64,000 nucleotides of DNA from Trichococcus ilyis (GTDB lineage: Bacteria; Bacillota; Bacilli; Lactobacillales; Aerococcaceae). The position numbers were made by a program, and so were the translations under genes. This document shows, one piece after another, positions 54,039 to 63,534 of this stretch; the first letter of the stretch is position 1; each line of letters starts with the position of its first letter. Location: contig NZ_FNYT01000006.1 in NCBI RefSeq assembly GCF_900109135.1, positions 57,661 to 121,660 of the forward strand, written 5' to 3'. The notes under the pieces are model-generated. The model did no database searches. It was not told where the DNA came from and saw only the letters and a list, made by a program, of their open reading frames with translations.

Positions 54039-55136
54039 TTAATGGATGATGTCTTCGATGTTGTTGATGTTTTTGGATTTGTTGCCCGGCGTTGCTTTGT
54101 AGCTGCGGACCAGCTTGTTGAAGTGGACCAGATCGTCTTCGTAGGCCAGGATTGCACTCATCAGATGAATGATGCCGTAACTTTCGGAACTGCTGTATTT
54201 GCCGAAGTCACTCTCTTCCTGGGCCCGCTGGAAAAAGACGTCCATCAGTTTGTGGCGTTCATCCTTGTTTGCTTCGAAGAAATTGACTTGATTGGCGGGA
54301 ACGCGTCCGCTGAACTTCAGCATGATCTGCTCATGTCCGCTCATCAAGGTTTCCAGCCGCTCGCGGATCATGATGCGCATTTCGCCAGGGAACTGATAGA
54401 AAACATTTTCGTAATCATGCAGGACTTCGAGAACGTGGAAGGCAGAGCGGGTCGTCTGGATCATTTTCCGGTAGACGACGAGCATTTTTTTGTTTTGGTA
54501 TTTCTTTTGTTTGTTGAACAAGCCGCTCTCGGTCAGATACTGGTAGAGGTTGTCCATTTTTTTGAGCTGTGAACGCGCCCATTTCAGGTCGTTGTTCATG
54601 ATGGAATATTCGGTGTTCTTGCGCAAGCCGGCCCGGATCCAGATCAGAAACTCGGTAGTGGCATAGTCCACCGTGTGGTACAGCCGTTCATCATAGCGTG
54701 GCGGTGCGATGAAGGTATTGACCAAAAATGCGATGATGACGCCGACGAATGTTTCCAACACGCGGTAGGTGGCACTCAACAGCAGGTTGTCTGCCGTGCC
54801 GACCATGATGACGATCAATGTCACGATCGACAACCCGATCACGTCCTCGAGCTTGAGTGCGTTGAGGATGGCGATCAACAGCATGACCGAAATGCCGAGC
54901 AGATAGATGTTGTACCCCAGAGTCATGACGACGAAGACAGCGACCAAGCCACCGATCGTATTGGCCATGATCCGGCTTTTCAGGTTGGCATAGGAACGGC
55001 CAAGGGAAGGTTGGGTGGAATAGATGGCAGCGATGCCGGCGATGACGCCTCCTCCCTCGAACCCGAAGTATTGGGCGACAATCATTGATAATGCGACGGC
55101 GAGACCCGTTTTAAAGGTGCGGGCGCCAAGTTTCAT
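54039..55136 (-). CDS. Aromatic acid exporter / FUSC family membrane protein (ArAE_1)
   Basis: This 365-residue protein has four to five N-terminal transmembrane segments (about 1-150) and a long helical cytoplasmic C-terminal domain (about 165-340). It opens GARTFKTGLAVALSMIVAQYFGFEGG, with YSTQPSLGRSYANLKSRIMANTIGG typical of the DUF939/ArAE_1 group (Bacillus YqjA-like). The ArAE_1_C-like second half has no catalytic motif. Relatives are thought to export aromatic compounds; the substrate is unknown. Start at 55136 as the first residue of the conserved block. Confidence 0.85.
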   Translation of the reverse strand: MKLGARTFKTGLAVALSMIVAQYFGFEGGGVIAGIAAIYSTQPSLGRSYANLKSRIMANTIGGLVAVFVVMTLGYNIYLLGISVMLLIAILNALKLEDVIGLSIVTLIVIMVGTADNLLLSATYRVLETFVGVIIAFLVNTFIAPPRYDERLYHTVDYATTEFLIWIRAGLRKNTEYSIMNNDLKWARSQLKKMDNLYQYLTESGLFNKQKKYQNKKMLVVYRKMIQTTRSAFHVLEVLHDYENVFYQFPGEMRIMIRERLETLMSGHEQIMLKFSGRVPANQVNFFEANKDERHKLMDVFFQRAQEESDFGKYSSSESYGIIHLMSAILAYEDDLVHFNKLVRSYKATPGNKSKNINNIEDIIH

Positions 55137-55369
55137 ATAAGTTCAGCTCCATGTCGATAAATGATATAAAAACAGTGATGCATGTTAAGGATATACTAAT
55201 CACACGGCCGTGTAAAGATTGACAGAATCGTTGCCGGACAAGTTTTGCGGTGGATTCGTTTCCATCTGCGGACGGACGATAAAAAGCAAGGATTATTTTG
55301 TGGATGTTAAGGGCTTTTGTATTGCTATTTTCGGAAAATCGATATATGATGAACTCAGCTAAATGTAAA

Positions 55370-55384
55370 TTATAATGACTATCA
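55370..55384 (+). promoter_or_regulatory. Per box upstream of perR
   Basis: TTATAATGACTATCA matches the Per box TTATAATNATTATAA except at two positions. It lies 34 bases before the perR start, indicating autoregulation. The rest of 55137-55369 shows no gene. Confidence 0.6.
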
Positions 55385-55417
55385 TATACAAGTTATTCCG
55401 AAGAGGGGGGATACGCA

Positions 55418-55906
55418 ATGCACCACGCAATCGTCAATGATTCAATCGAAAAAATGAAAAATTCAAATATCCGGATCACGCCGCAACGTTACGCGATTCT
55501 GGAATATTTGGTCGAGTCGAAGATGCATCCGACGGCGGATGATATCTACAAAGCTTTGGCGGATCGCTTTCCGAACATGAGCGCAGCTACTGTTTACAAT
55601 AATTTGCGGCTCTTTGTGAAAATTGGCTTTGTGAAGGAACTGGCTTACGGCGATGCTTCCAGCCGTTTTGACTTCAGCAATACGCAGCATTATCACGCCA
55701 TCTGCGAAAGTTGCGGGAAAATCGTCGATCTTTATTATCCGGTATTGGATGATGTCGAGATGGTCGCCGAGAATTTGACCGGATTCCAAGTCAGCCAACA
55801 CCGTATGGAAGTGTACGGTATCTGTCCTGAATGCCAGGAAAAAGGCATCCAAAAAGAAGACATCGGTGACGGAGCCGCTGCTGGCGGGCATCACCACCAT
55901 CATTAA
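55418..55906 (+). CDS. perR: Peroxide stress regulator PerR (Fur family)
   Basis: This 162-residue repressor senses peroxide by metal-catalysed oxidation. Its N-terminal winged helix has [16 protein letters not shown] and [12 protein letters not shown]. The regulatory-metal ligands fall on exactly the Bacillus PerR numbers: His37, Asp85, His91, His93 and Asp104. The structural zinc cysteines are 96, 99, 136 and 139. Asp104 (Glu in Fur) supports PerR. The protein ends in five His residues (158-162) after a Gly/Ala linker, a natural tail that could bind metal. GAAGAGGGGGG precedes the start. Confidence 0.95.
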   Translation: MHHAIVNDSIEKMKNSNIRITPQRYAILEYLVESKMHPTADDIYKALADRFPNMSAATVYNNLRLFVKIGFVKELAYGDASSRFDFSNTQHYHAICESCGKIVDLYYPVLDDVEMVAENLTGFQVSQHRMEVYGICPECQEKGIQKEDIGDGAAAGGHHHHH

Positions 55907-55915
55907 CGAGTATTC

Positions 55916-55949
55916 GCTCTTCCCCCGAGCTTGCGGGGAAGGGCTTTTT
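55916..55949 (+). terminator. Terminator after perR
   Basis: GCTCTTCCCC pairs with GGGGAAGGGC (one wobble) and is followed by five T. Confidence 0.85.
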
Positions 55950-55995
55950 GCTGCCAAAAGAAGGGGACTGTATGAAAATGGGCTTTGCGCTCAGA

Positions 55996-56085
55996 GATTC
56001 CCCGCCAAATTCTTATTGGCGGGGAGGAGCGCTTGCTGACAACACGAGATTCCCCGTCAAAACCATGTTGGCGGGGAATTCCGCC
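55996..56085. repeat. GGCGGGGAA-type repeat, two inverted-repeat units
   Basis: Unit 1: TTCCCCGCCAA (55998-56008) faces TTGGCGGGGA (56016-56025). Unit 2: TTCCCCGTCAA faces TTGGCGGGGAA, ending at 56085. GAGATTCCCCG starts both. The last 18 bases are the exact reverse complement of 34041-34058. Gene-free interval between perR and proC. Confidence 0.65.
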
Positions 56086-56101
56086 ATCTTACCACCGAAC
56101 C

Positions 56102-56149
56102 AAAAAGAGGAGAGGGCTGGGACAAAACCCGCCCTCTCCTCTTTTTTTT
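56102..56149. terminator. Bidirectional terminator next to proC
   Basis: AGAGGAGAGGGC pairs perfectly with GCCCTCTCCTCT, with A on the left and nine T on the right. It ends the minus-strand proC transcript. Confidence 0.85.
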
Positions 56150-56157
56150 GAACAGGT

Positions 56158-56976
56158 TCAGTTTCCTTTTGGACTGCTCATTTGGATGGATTTGTCGATG
56201 GTCGTCTGGACTGCCGAAATGACAGCGGACCTGAACCCGTGTTTTTCCAGTTCGGCAACGGCATCGATTGTCGTTCCGCCCGGGGAGCAGACCATATCTT
56301 TGAGTTCGCCGGGGTGTTTGCCTGTTTCCAGCACCATTTTTGCGGATCCCAGCACAGCTTGAGCCGCAAATTTGTAGGCTTGCTGGCGCGGCATGCCGCC
56401 GCGGACAGCGCCATCCGCCAAAGACTCGATGAACATGAAGACCAAGGCAGGGGACGAACCGCTGACGCCGGTCACCGCATCCATCATGTATTCCGAAACC
56501 ATCTCGCTGCGGCCGAAGCTGTCGAAGATATTTTTGACGTCCGTCAGTTCCGCGACGTTCACCAATTCGTTCGCGCAGATACCGGTCATGCCTTCGCCGA
56601 CCAAAGCAGGCGTGTTCGGCATGGCGCGGACCACTTTCAATTTGCGACCGAAGCGCTCTTCGATGTCCAGCAAACTTTTGCCGGCTGCGATGGTGACGAT
56701 GACGACGTTCGCTTTGATGGCCGTTTTGATTTCGTCAATGACGACATTGTAGACATTCGGTTTGACGGCCAAGAAGAGTATGTCCGATTCGGCAGCCACC
56801 TTTTTGTTCTCGGCTGTGATGCGGATGTCGTATTGATTCTTCAGGGCTTGCAGGCTTCCGTTATCTTGGCTGGATGCGATGACTTGGTTTGGTGCCACGA
56901 GCGCAGACCCGACAAGCCCGCCGATGATGGCGCCGCCCATGTTGCCGCTGCCGATGAATCCGATTGTTTTTTTCAT
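56158..56976 (-). CDS. proC: Pyrroline-5-carboxylate reductase
   Basis: This 272-residue enzyme catalyses the last step of proline synthesis with NAD(P)H. It has the Rossmann motif GFIGSGNMGGAIIGG (6-20), VKPNVYNVV, the RAMPNTPALVGEGMTG block and the C-terminal signature DAVTGVSGSSPALVFMFIESLADGAVRGGMPRQ in outline, all diagnostic of ProC. AAGGAGT precedes the ATG. No other proline gene is nearby. The interval 56977-57217 upstream holds its promoter area but no gene. Confidence 0.96.
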   Translation of the reverse strand: MKKTIGFIGSGNMGGAIIGGLVGSALVAPNQVIASSQDNGSLQALKNQYDIRITAENKKVAAESDILFLAVKPNVYNVVIDEIKTAIKANVVIVTIAAGKSLLDIEERFGRKLKVVRAMPNTPALVGEGMTGICANELVNVAELTDVKNIFDSFGRSEMVSEYMMDAVTGVSGSSPALVFMFIESLADGAVRGGMPRQQAYKFAAQAVLGSAKMVLETGKHPGELKDMVCSPGGTTIDAVAELEKHGFRSAVISAVQTTIDKSIQMSSPKGN

Positions 56977-57217
56977 GAATAAGCACTCCTTTTGGATGAT
57001 GAGTAAGTTTGTATGATTGCCTTAATTTTAACATTATACCAAGGAAAAGGAAAAACAGTACAGAAAAGATGTTGCTCCAACGCACGGGTGTTTGAGCGCG
57101 AATTGTCCTGGATCTTGCAGCCGCAGTGCATCCCGCGTGTCCTGAAATTTGTGTTTGTCCGGTCCTTTGGGTAAGCTTAGGGTATAGGTAATCTTACAAC
57201 CAATAATGATGACTAGC

Positions 57218-57334
57218 TTCACGGGTTAGCCCTTCGGAAATTAGACAAATCGGCCCTATTGCGCTCTACGATGCTCAGCCGGACTGATTTCCTGAATTTC
57301 TTTCAGAGCTGAGCGAACCCGTTCAGCTTTTCGC
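57218..57334 (+). ncRNA. Conserved leader RNA element, copy 2 (before the alpha-glucosidase operon)
   Basis: This 115-nt sequence has the same length as copy 1 (39305-39419) with 13 substitutions and no gaps. The hairpin GCTGAGC-GAACCC-GTTCAGC is followed by TTTTC only. Its stem substitution A to G keeps pairing (A-U to G-U). ACGGGTT (57221-57227) is complementary to AACCCGT (57316-57322). Stem AAATCGG/CTGATTT replaces AAATCGT/ACGATTT of copy 1, with a U-A to G-C exchange. It ends 23-25 bases before the ATG of the next gene. Confidence 0.7.
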
Positions 57335-57357
57335 ATCGGAAAAGTGAGGTTTTTGAT

Positions 57358-59061
57358 ATGGGAAATGTGCGTGAGTGGTGGCATGGTTTGATTGTGTATC
57401 AAGTGTACCCGATGAGTTTTCAGGATTCCGACGGGGACGGTGTCGGGGATATCCGCGGCGTCATCGACCGGTTGGAGTATATCCAAAACTTGGGGGTCAA
57501 TATGATTTGGCTGAATCCGATTTTCAAATCGCCGAAAGTCGACAATGGCTATGACATTTCCGATTTTCTCGAAATCGATCCGATTTTCGGGACGATGGCG
57601 GAAGTGGAAGAACTGATTTTGGAGGCCCACAAACGCGGAATCAAAGTCATCTTTGATTTTGTGATGAACCATACTTCGGATCAGCATCCGTGGTTCCAGG
57701 AAGCTTTGAAGGGGAAGGGCAGTCCGTACCGCGACTATTACATCTGGGCGGACGGCAAAAACGGCGGGAAGGATCTGCCGAACAACTGGGAATCCTTTTT
57801 CACAGGCACGGTTTGGGAAAAGGAACCGTCCGGTGAGCAGTATTATTTCCATCTGTTTGCGAAGGAGATGCCCGATCTGAATTGGGCCAATCCGGAAGTG
57901 CGGCGCGCGATGGTCGATATCGCCTTTTTCTGGCTGGACAAGGGAGTCGACGGGTTCCGTTTGGATGCTTTCATCCATCTGCAGAAGGAAGAGGGTTTTC
58001 CGGATGTGGGAGGGCTGGGCGAAGGGGAAATCGGCCTGGCCGAAAAATACTATGCCAATCTGCCCAAGATCAATGAATACATGAAATTCTTCACCTCGAC
58101 TTTGCGGGAACGCTATCCGGACACTTTCATCGTAGGCGAAGCGGCCTCGGCCACTGTCGAGTTGGCGCGTTCCTACACGGATCCGATCGTCGGCGGCTGC
58201 GATACGGTCATCACTTTCCGTTATTTCACGATGGATGAAAAATCCAAGGATCCGCGGCTTTCCTCAAACATGCAGAAGACAAAACTGCTGTACGGCGCCT
58301 TCAAGAAAAATCTTCAGGAGTGGCAGCAAGCCATGGCGGATGTCGGCGGACCGACACTCTATTGGAACAACCACGATATGGCTCGGGTCGTTTCCCGGAT
58401 CGGGGACGACAGTACACACCGCGATAACAGCGCAAAAATGCTGGCGGCGTTGATGTATCTCCAAAAAGGCATCCCCTTCATCCTGAACGGGGAAGAGCTG
58501 GGGATGAAGAACCTTTATCTGAACGACATCAGAGATTTCAAATCGCCGGAAGCGCAGACGTTCTATAAGGAGGCGCTGGCGTTGGGGTACAGTGTGGAAG
58601 CCGCGCTGTACAATCTGCGGGAAAGTTCCAAGGATGCCAGCCGGGGGGCGATGCAGTGGGACGATTCGGCTTACGCCGGTTTTTCGACGGTTGCGCCTTG
58701 GAGCGGAGTCAATGTCGAAGCGGAATACAATGTGGCGGCAGAAGAGGCCGATCCGGGAAGCATCCTGCATTTTTACCGCAAAGTGTTGAATCTGAAGAAG
58801 ACGGATCTGTTCGTCGAAGGCGACTACCGCCTCTGGGCCACGCATGACGACTTCTTTGTCTATGAGCGCGTGATCGACAAACAAGTCGGTCTGGTCATCT
58901 GCAACGTCACGGATCAGCCGAAGGAATTCGTGCTTCCGCTCTTGGGACAGCACGGCTACCGCCAGCTCCTTTTGCAGAATGAAGGGAACAGGCTGGAAGG
59001 GGAGACGTTGTATCTGGCGCCTTACGGGGCGGCCGTTTTCCAGACCGTCTACAATAGCTGA
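57358..59061 (+). CDS. Alpha-glucosidase, GH13 (oligo-glucosidase type)
   Basis: This 567-residue cytoplasmic enzyme releases glucose from short oligosaccharides. It opens EWWHGLIVYQVYPMSFQDSDGDGVGDI, diagnostic of GH13_17/31-type glucosidases. Catalytic residues are Asp203 (DGFRLDAF), Glu261 (VGEAAS) and Asp340 (NNHD). The residue after the nucleophile is Ala204; Val at this place goes with isomaltase activity, so an alpha-1,4 preference is suggested. GTGAGG precedes the ATG. First gene of a three-gene operon with the GH13 enzyme at 59082 (21-base gap) and GH65 phosphorylase; it stands behind leader RNA copy 2. Confidence 0.93.
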   Translation: MGNVREWWHGLIVYQVYPMSFQDSDGDGVGDIRGVIDRLEYIQNLGVNMIWLNPIFKSPKVDNGYDISDFLEIDPIFGTMAEVEELILEAHKRGIKVIFDFVMNHTSDQHPWFQEALKGKGSPYRDYYIWADGKNGGKDLPNNWESFFTGTVWEKEPSGEQYYFHLFAKEMPDLNWANPEVRRAMVDIAFFWLDKGVDGFRLDAFIHLQKEEGFPDVGGLGEGEIGLAEKYYANLPKINEYMKFFTSTLRERYPDTFIVGEAASATVELARSYTDPIVGGCDTVITFRYFTMDEKSKDPRLSSNMQKTKLLYGAFKKNLQEWQQAMADVGGPTLYWNNHDMARVVSRIGDDSTHRDNSAKMLAALMYLQKGIPFILNGEELGMKNLYLNDIRDFKSPEAQTFYKEALALGYSVEAALYNLRESSKDASRGAMQWDDSAYAGFSTVAPWSGVNVEAEYNVAAEEADPGSILHFYRKVLNLKKTDLFVEGDYRLWATHDDFFVYERVIDKQVGLVICNVTDQPKEFVLPLLGQHGYRQLLLQNEGNRLEGETLYLAPYGAAVFQTVYNS

Positions 59062-59081
59062 ACCAATTAAGGAGGATGCTT

Positions 59082-60392
59082 ATGGCAAAAGACACATCTT
59101 TGAACTTACGGAATCAAATCATCTATTGCATTTACGTGCGCAACCACACACCGGAAGGGACTTTCAGCGCCATCATTCCGGATCTGCAGCGGATAAAGGG
59201 TTTGGGAGCGGACATCATCTGGTTCATGCCGATCCATCCGATCGGCGAAACGAAGCGCAAAGGGATGGAAGGCAGCCCCTACGCTATCAGGGACTACCGC
59301 ACGGTCAATCCGGCCTACGGAACAATGGACGACTTCAAGGCATTGGCTTCGGCAATCCGTGATTTGGGCATGAAGGTGATGATCGATGTCGTCTATAACC
59401 ACACCTCGCCGGATTCGCGGCTCGTCGAACAGCATCCCGAGTGGTTCTATCGCCGGTCAAACGGGGAAATGGGCAACAAAGTCGGCGAGTGGTACGATAT
59501 CGTCGACTTGGATTACAGCCATCCGGATTTGTGGGCTTATCAGATCGAATCGCTGAAGCTGTGGGCAACAATCGTGGACGGGTTCCGCTGCGATGTGGCG
59601 AGCCTCGTTCCGGTGGATTTCTGGGTGCGCGCCAGGAAAGAAGTCGCAGAAGTGAAAGAGGGCGTCATCTGGCTGGCCGAGTCGGTCCATCCGAGTTTTT
59701 TGCGGCAGAACCGGGACCGCGGCAATGTCGGCCATTCCGACGGCGAATTGTACGAAGCCTTCGACATCACCTACGACTACGATGTGCACGATTTTCAGCA
59801 GGCTTACTTCTGGGGAGAAATCAGCCTGAAAACGTATCTGGATGTCCTCTTGTTCCAGGACGGCATCTATCCGCTGAATTACGTTAAGCTGCGTTTCCTG
59901 GAAAACCACGATCATCCGCGCATCCGTTCGAAGATCGAAGACCTCATCAGGTTGCGTAATTGGACCGCCTTCACTTACTTCCAGAAAGGGACGCTGCTGC
60001 TTTACGGTGGACAAGAGACCGGCACTGCGCAACTGCCGGATCTGTTCGAAAAGGATCCGATCGACTGGAGCCACGACGAGGATTTGACGCTTCTGTTGCA
60101 ACGGCTGCAGCGATTCAAAAGGGAAGCGGCCGTCCGGGAAGGGAGTTACCACCTGAAGGCAGCCCCCGGATCGGAAACGGTCATCGGCTCTTACCGCCTC
60201 GGGAATGAGAGGTTGACAGGCATCTTCAGCCTGGACGGGAAAGCGGCCAACGTTGCTGTCGATTTGCCGGATGGTGTCTATCGTAATTTATTGGATGAGC
60301 AGGAATACCAAGTCGGGGAAGGCATGCTGCAAACGCGAACCTTGCCGATCCTGATCAAGAGCTATGGGGAAGCGCTGCTTATGGAAACTTGA
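59082..60392 (+). CDS. GH13 alpha-amylase family enzyme
   Basis: This 436-residue cytoplasmic protein is a compact GH13 enzyme. It has IIYCIYVRNHTPEGTF, IIWFMPIHPIGE, VMIDVVYNHTSPDS, the nucleophile Asp171 (DGFRCDVAS), Glu200 (WLAESVHP) and Asp278 (ENHDHPR). There is no signal peptide or extra domain, suggesting action on imported maltodextrins. AAGGAGG ends six bases before ATG 59082; the ATG at 59076 touches it. It stands between the alpha-glucosidase and maltose phosphorylase genes. Exact specificity (maltodextrinase, neopullulanase or other) is not readable. Confidence 0.9.
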   Translation: MAKDTSLNLRNQIIYCIYVRNHTPEGTFSAIIPDLQRIKGLGADIIWFMPIHPIGETKRKGMEGSPYAIRDYRTVNPAYGTMDDFKALASAIRDLGMKVMIDVVYNHTSPDSRLVEQHPEWFYRRSNGEMGNKVGEWYDIVDLDYSHPDLWAYQIESLKLWATIVDGFRCDVASLVPVDFWVRARKEVAEVKEGVIWLAESVHPSFLRQNRDRGNVGHSDGELYEAFDITYDYDVHDFQQAYFWGEISLKTYLDVLLFQDGIYPLNYVKLRFLENHDHPRIRSKIEDLIRLRNWTAFTYFQKGTLLLYGGQETGTAQLPDLFEKDPIDWSHDEDLTLLLQRLQRFKREAAVREGSYHLKAAPGSETVIGSYRLGNERLTGIFSLDGKAANVAVDLPDGVYRNLLDEQEYQVGEGMLQTRTLPILIKSYGEALLMET

Positions 60393-60537
60393 AAGAGCGC
60401 AGGAATTATTGCTGCTCAAGGCATGATTACGCTTGCATTGAGGCGGTCAAAATTGGGATAATGGAGTCATCAAAACAATCATCCTGATGCAGATTTCGCG
60501 AAAAAGCGGCATCTGCTCTCGGAAAGAGGGGCTGTGC

Positions 60538-62814
60538 ATGAAAAGACTGTTCGCTATCGATCCATGGAAATTAAAGATGGATGCATTGAATAAAGAAGAG
60601 AAGCGATTGCAGGAAAGTTTGACTTCGATCGGCAATGGTTATATGGGGATGCGCGGCAATTTTGAGGAGGGCTACTCGGGCGATACCCATGAAGGCACCT
60701 ACTTGGCGGGCGTCTGGTATCCCGACAAGACGCGGGTCGGCTGGTGGAAGAACGGCTATCCTGAATATTTCGGGAAGGTCATCAATGCCATGAATTTCAT
60801 TGCTGTCGGAATCCTTATCGATGGAGAGCCGCTCGATTTGGCGAAGCAAACAGTCGCGGATTTTCGCATGGAGTTGGACATGCGCCGGGGCGTGCTGGAC
60901 CGCAGCTTTATCTGGAAAAACGAAGATGCTGCGGAAGTCAAATTCACTTTCCAACGCTTCGTCAGCATCGCCCAAAAAGAATTATGCCTCGTGCGGGTAA
61001 CGGCAGAAGTGCTGAAAGGATCTGTCGACCTGGAAGTCCATCCGCGGCTGGACGGCAATGTGACGAATGAAGATGCGAATTATGAGGAGATATTCTGGGA
61101 AGAAGCGGGACGCACGCTGGATGCACCTGTCAGCTTGAGCGCCAAAACGATTCCGAATCCGTTCGGGGTCGAGCAGTTCACGGTCACTGCCGCCATGAGC
61201 AACCGTCTCTCGGGTTTGGGCCAAACCGGCAGCAACGAAAGCGGCCTATTAGTAGAAGAAACTTTTTCCGGCATTGTTTCCGCAGGCCAAAAAGCGGTAT
61301 TGGACAAGCATGTCGCTGTCATCACCAGCCGCGACATACCGGATGCCGAGCAAGCGTTCTTCGCCAAGAAACTGGCCGATGAAGCCGCAGAGACTGGCTA
61401 CGCTGCGTTGCTGGCTGCGCATGAACGCGCTTGGGAAGAGCGATGGACGAAAGCGGACGTGCAGATACTGGGGGATGATGAAGCCCAGCAAGGGATCCGC
61501 TTCAATCTTTTCCAACTTTTCTCCACCTATTACGGCGAAGATGAACGCCTGAACATCGGCCCGAAAGGCTTCACCGGCGAAAAATACGGCGGCGCCACCT
61601 ATTGGGACACCGAGGCGTTCATGGTGCCGATGTACCTTTCCGTCGCCGAGCCGAGAATCACCCGCCAATTGTTGCGCTACCGCCATCAACAGTTGACGGG
61701 TGCTTATCACAATGCACGTCAGCAAGGGCTAAAGGGGGCTTTGTACCCGATGGTGACCTTCACCGGAATCGAATGCCACAACGAGTGGGAAATCACTTTC
61801 GAAGAAATCCACCGCAATGGGGCGATCGCCTATGCCATCTACAACTACACAAATTATACCGGCGATGAGAGCTATCTCGTCGAGACGGGGATCGATGTCC
61901 TGATCGGCATCTCCAGGTTCTGGGCGGATCGTGTCCATTTTTCGAAGCGCAAGCAAAAATACATGATCCATGGCGTGACCGGACCGAACGAGTACGAAAA
62001 CAACGTCAACAACAATTACCATACCAACAATATGGCAACGTGGACGCTGCAATACACATTGGATGCGCTCAAGAAAGTGTCCACGGAGAAATGGGCAGAG
62101 CATAACCTGATGGAAGCCGAAACAGCGCACTGGAAAGATATCATTGCCCGGATGTATTATCCATATGATGAGGAACTGGGCGTTTTTGTCCAGCATGATA
62201 CGTTCCTGGACAAAGACCTTCGTCCCGCCGATTCGTTGGATCCGAGCGAAAGGCCTCTGAACCAAAACTGGTCATGGGATAAAATCTTGCGTTCTCCGTT
62301 CATCAAACAGGCGGATGTCCTGCAAAGCATCTTCTTCCTGAACGACAGATACACCTTGGAAGAAAAGCGACGCAATTTTGATTTCTATGAACCGATGACT
62401 GTGCACGAATCCTCCTTATCGCCATCTGTGCATGCTGTCCTGGCGGCGGAGCTCGGCAAGGAAGAGAAGGCGGTGGAGTTGTATTCGCGCACTGCAAGGT
62501 TGGATCTGGACAACTATAACAATGATACGGATGACGGCCTCCACATCACTTCGATGAGCGGAGCCTGGTTGGCCATTGTGCAAGGGTTCGCCGGAATGCG
62601 TGTGAAAGAGGGTATCCTACACTTCAAACCGTTCGTTCCGAAAGAGTGGCTAGGATACGATTTCAAAATCAATTTCCGTGGCAGTCTGCTTGCTGTCAAA
62701 GTGAACGGTGGGGAAGTGGCTCTCACGGTTGAGGCAGGGCCTGCACGTGCTGTTTGCTTATATGATGAATGGGTGCAAGTGGAAAAGAATGCCGTCATCA
62801 AGATGAAGGTGTGA
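60538..62814 (+). CDS. Maltose phosphorylase, GH65
   Basis: This 758-residue cytoplasmic enzyme splits maltose with phosphate to beta-glucose-1-phosphate and glucose. The N-terminal sandwich domain begins [33 protein letters not shown] in outline. The barrel has YWDTEAF (355-361), [20 protein letters not shown] and the catalytic acid Glu485 in [15 protein letters not shown], as in the Lactobacillus enzyme. It is the same length as maltose phosphorylases (about 750). AGAGGGGC precedes ATG 60538. The beta-phosphoglucomutase that usually accompanies it is not in this operon; a HAD protein of that type is at 28725. Confidence 0.93.
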   Translation: MKRLFAIDPWKLKMDALNKEEKRLQESLTSIGNGYMGMRGNFEEGYSGDTHEGTYLAGVWYPDKTRVGWWKNGYPEYFGKVINAMNFIAVGILIDGEPLDLAKQTVADFRMELDMRRGVLDRSFIWKNEDAAEVKFTFQRFVSIAQKELCLVRVTAEVLKGSVDLEVHPRLDGNVTNEDANYEEIFWEEAGRTLDAPVSLSAKTIPNPFGVEQFTVTAAMSNRLSGLGQTGSNESGLLVEETFSGIVSAGQKAVLDKHVAVITSRDIPDAEQAFFAKKLADEAAETGYAALLAAHERAWEERWTKADVQILGDDEAQQGIRFNLFQLFSTYYGEDERLNIGPKGFTGEKYGGATYWDTEAFMVPMYLSVAEPRITRQLLRYRHQQLTGAYHNARQQGLKGALYPMVTFTGIECHNEWEITFEEIHRNGAIAYAIYNYTNYTGDESYLVETGIDVLIGISRFWADRVHFSKRKQKYMIHGVTGPNEYENNVNNNYHTNNMATWTLQYTLDALKKVSTEKWAEHNLMEAETAHWKDIIARMYYPYDEELGVFVQHDTFLDKDLRPADSLDPSERPLNQNWSWDKILRSPFIKQADVLQSIFFLNDRYTLEEKRRNFDFYEPMTVHESSLSPSVHAVLAAELGKEEKAVELYSRTARLDLDNYNNDTDDGLHITSMSGAWLAIVQGFAGMRVKEGILHFKPFVPKEWLGYDFKINFRGSLLAVKVNGGEVALTVEAGPARAVCLYDEWVQVEKNAVIKMKV

Positions 62815-62914
62815 GGGAACTGCTGAAATGCTTCCCTTAAAAAGGCCGGACACTTGGATGAAAGCATAAAAATTCGAAAAAATTTTTTAACAAAAAAGGA
62901 TATTCCGCTTGTAA

Positions 62915-62929
62915 AGCAAACGCTTTCAT
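62915..62929. promoter_or_regulatory. Consensus cre (CcpA) site
   Basis: On the minus strand ATGAAAGCGTTTGCT fits the cre consensus at every defined position. It lies 100 bases after the phosphorylase stop and before decayed sequence, so it may have served a lost gene. Confidence 0.7.
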
Positions 62930-62983
62930 GTTATCATTACAGTGTAAAGAAGGAAGGGGATATAACCCGAAAGGTTGTATCAA

Positions 62984-63235
62984 ATGAATTCTTTACATAG
63001 AACCGATTGAAGTTCTTGCAGTTTATGGTTTTAATTTCATTCATGATCGAGTAGAGACTTTAAGTACAGATCCGAAAAATCTAGAAAAGATTCAACATGA
63101 CAGATTGAATGAAAAAATGACGTAGCAGCAGAAAAAGATTTAGATTAGCTTGAAAAACTAAGAAAAATTGATTTAACCTGTGAAGTTAAAACCGTAATAG
63201 GATGGATAAAGGTTCAGAAGTGGGAAACATTTTAG
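62984..63235 (+). pseudogene. Decayed short coding region, unknown
   Basis: After ATG 62984 the frame breaks within eight codons. A second frame then reads YIEPIEVLAVYGFNFIHD and on to LNEKMT before a stop. A third frame continues AAEKDLD, stop, LEKLRKIDLTCEVKTVIGWI and VQKWETF. The stretches look like protein rather than noise, and are AT-rich compared with the region. I do not recognise the family. A consensus cre and a plausible leader lie upstream. Confidence 0.4.
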
Positions 63236-63263
63236 GCGAGTAAACCTAAAGTGTTATCTCAAA

Positions 63264-63323
63264 GAAGATTCATGTTTAAATGTGAGCGGCGAGATGCCCC
63301 GTTTAAATGTTTGATGAATCTTC
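63264..63323. repeat. Imperfect inverted repeat with internal direct repeat
   Basis: GAAGATTCAT (63264-63273) pairs with ATGAATCTTC (63314-63323). Within it GTTTAAATGT occurs twice (63274-63283 and 63301-63310). No T-run follows. It may be a remnant of a mobile element or an RNA hairpin. Confidence 0.4.
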
Positions 63324-63495
63324 AGTTATACAACTTCATATTGTGGCCATGTTCCTCATTCAGTGGAAAAGAAGTCCGGAAGTTTGTAAGACTCACATGA
63401 ACGAAGATCATGTAAACGAACGTTAACTTTAAAAGCCAACGGGAGCAGAAGTGTTGGCGGATAAATTACAGGAACAAGTGCTGCAAGCATGAAGT

Positions 63496-63534
63496 GAGGC
63501 AACCTCGAAGTTGGAGGTTGCCTCTTTAATTTTT
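63496..63534 (+). terminator. Terminator in the gene-poor interval
   Basis: GAGGCAACCTC pairs perfectly with GAGGTTGCCTC (7-base loop), followed by TTTAATTTTT. It has no intact gene in front of it within 600 bases. Bases 63535-63790 show nothing further. Confidence 0.8.

Noticed and set aside
39305..57332. The two leader copies as a simple insertion sequence or MITE
   Set aside because: No terminal inverted repeats ending at the borders and no target duplications are visible; both copies have the same orientation and position relative to a gene start. Not fully excluded, so it is listed as the refuting case of the main finding.
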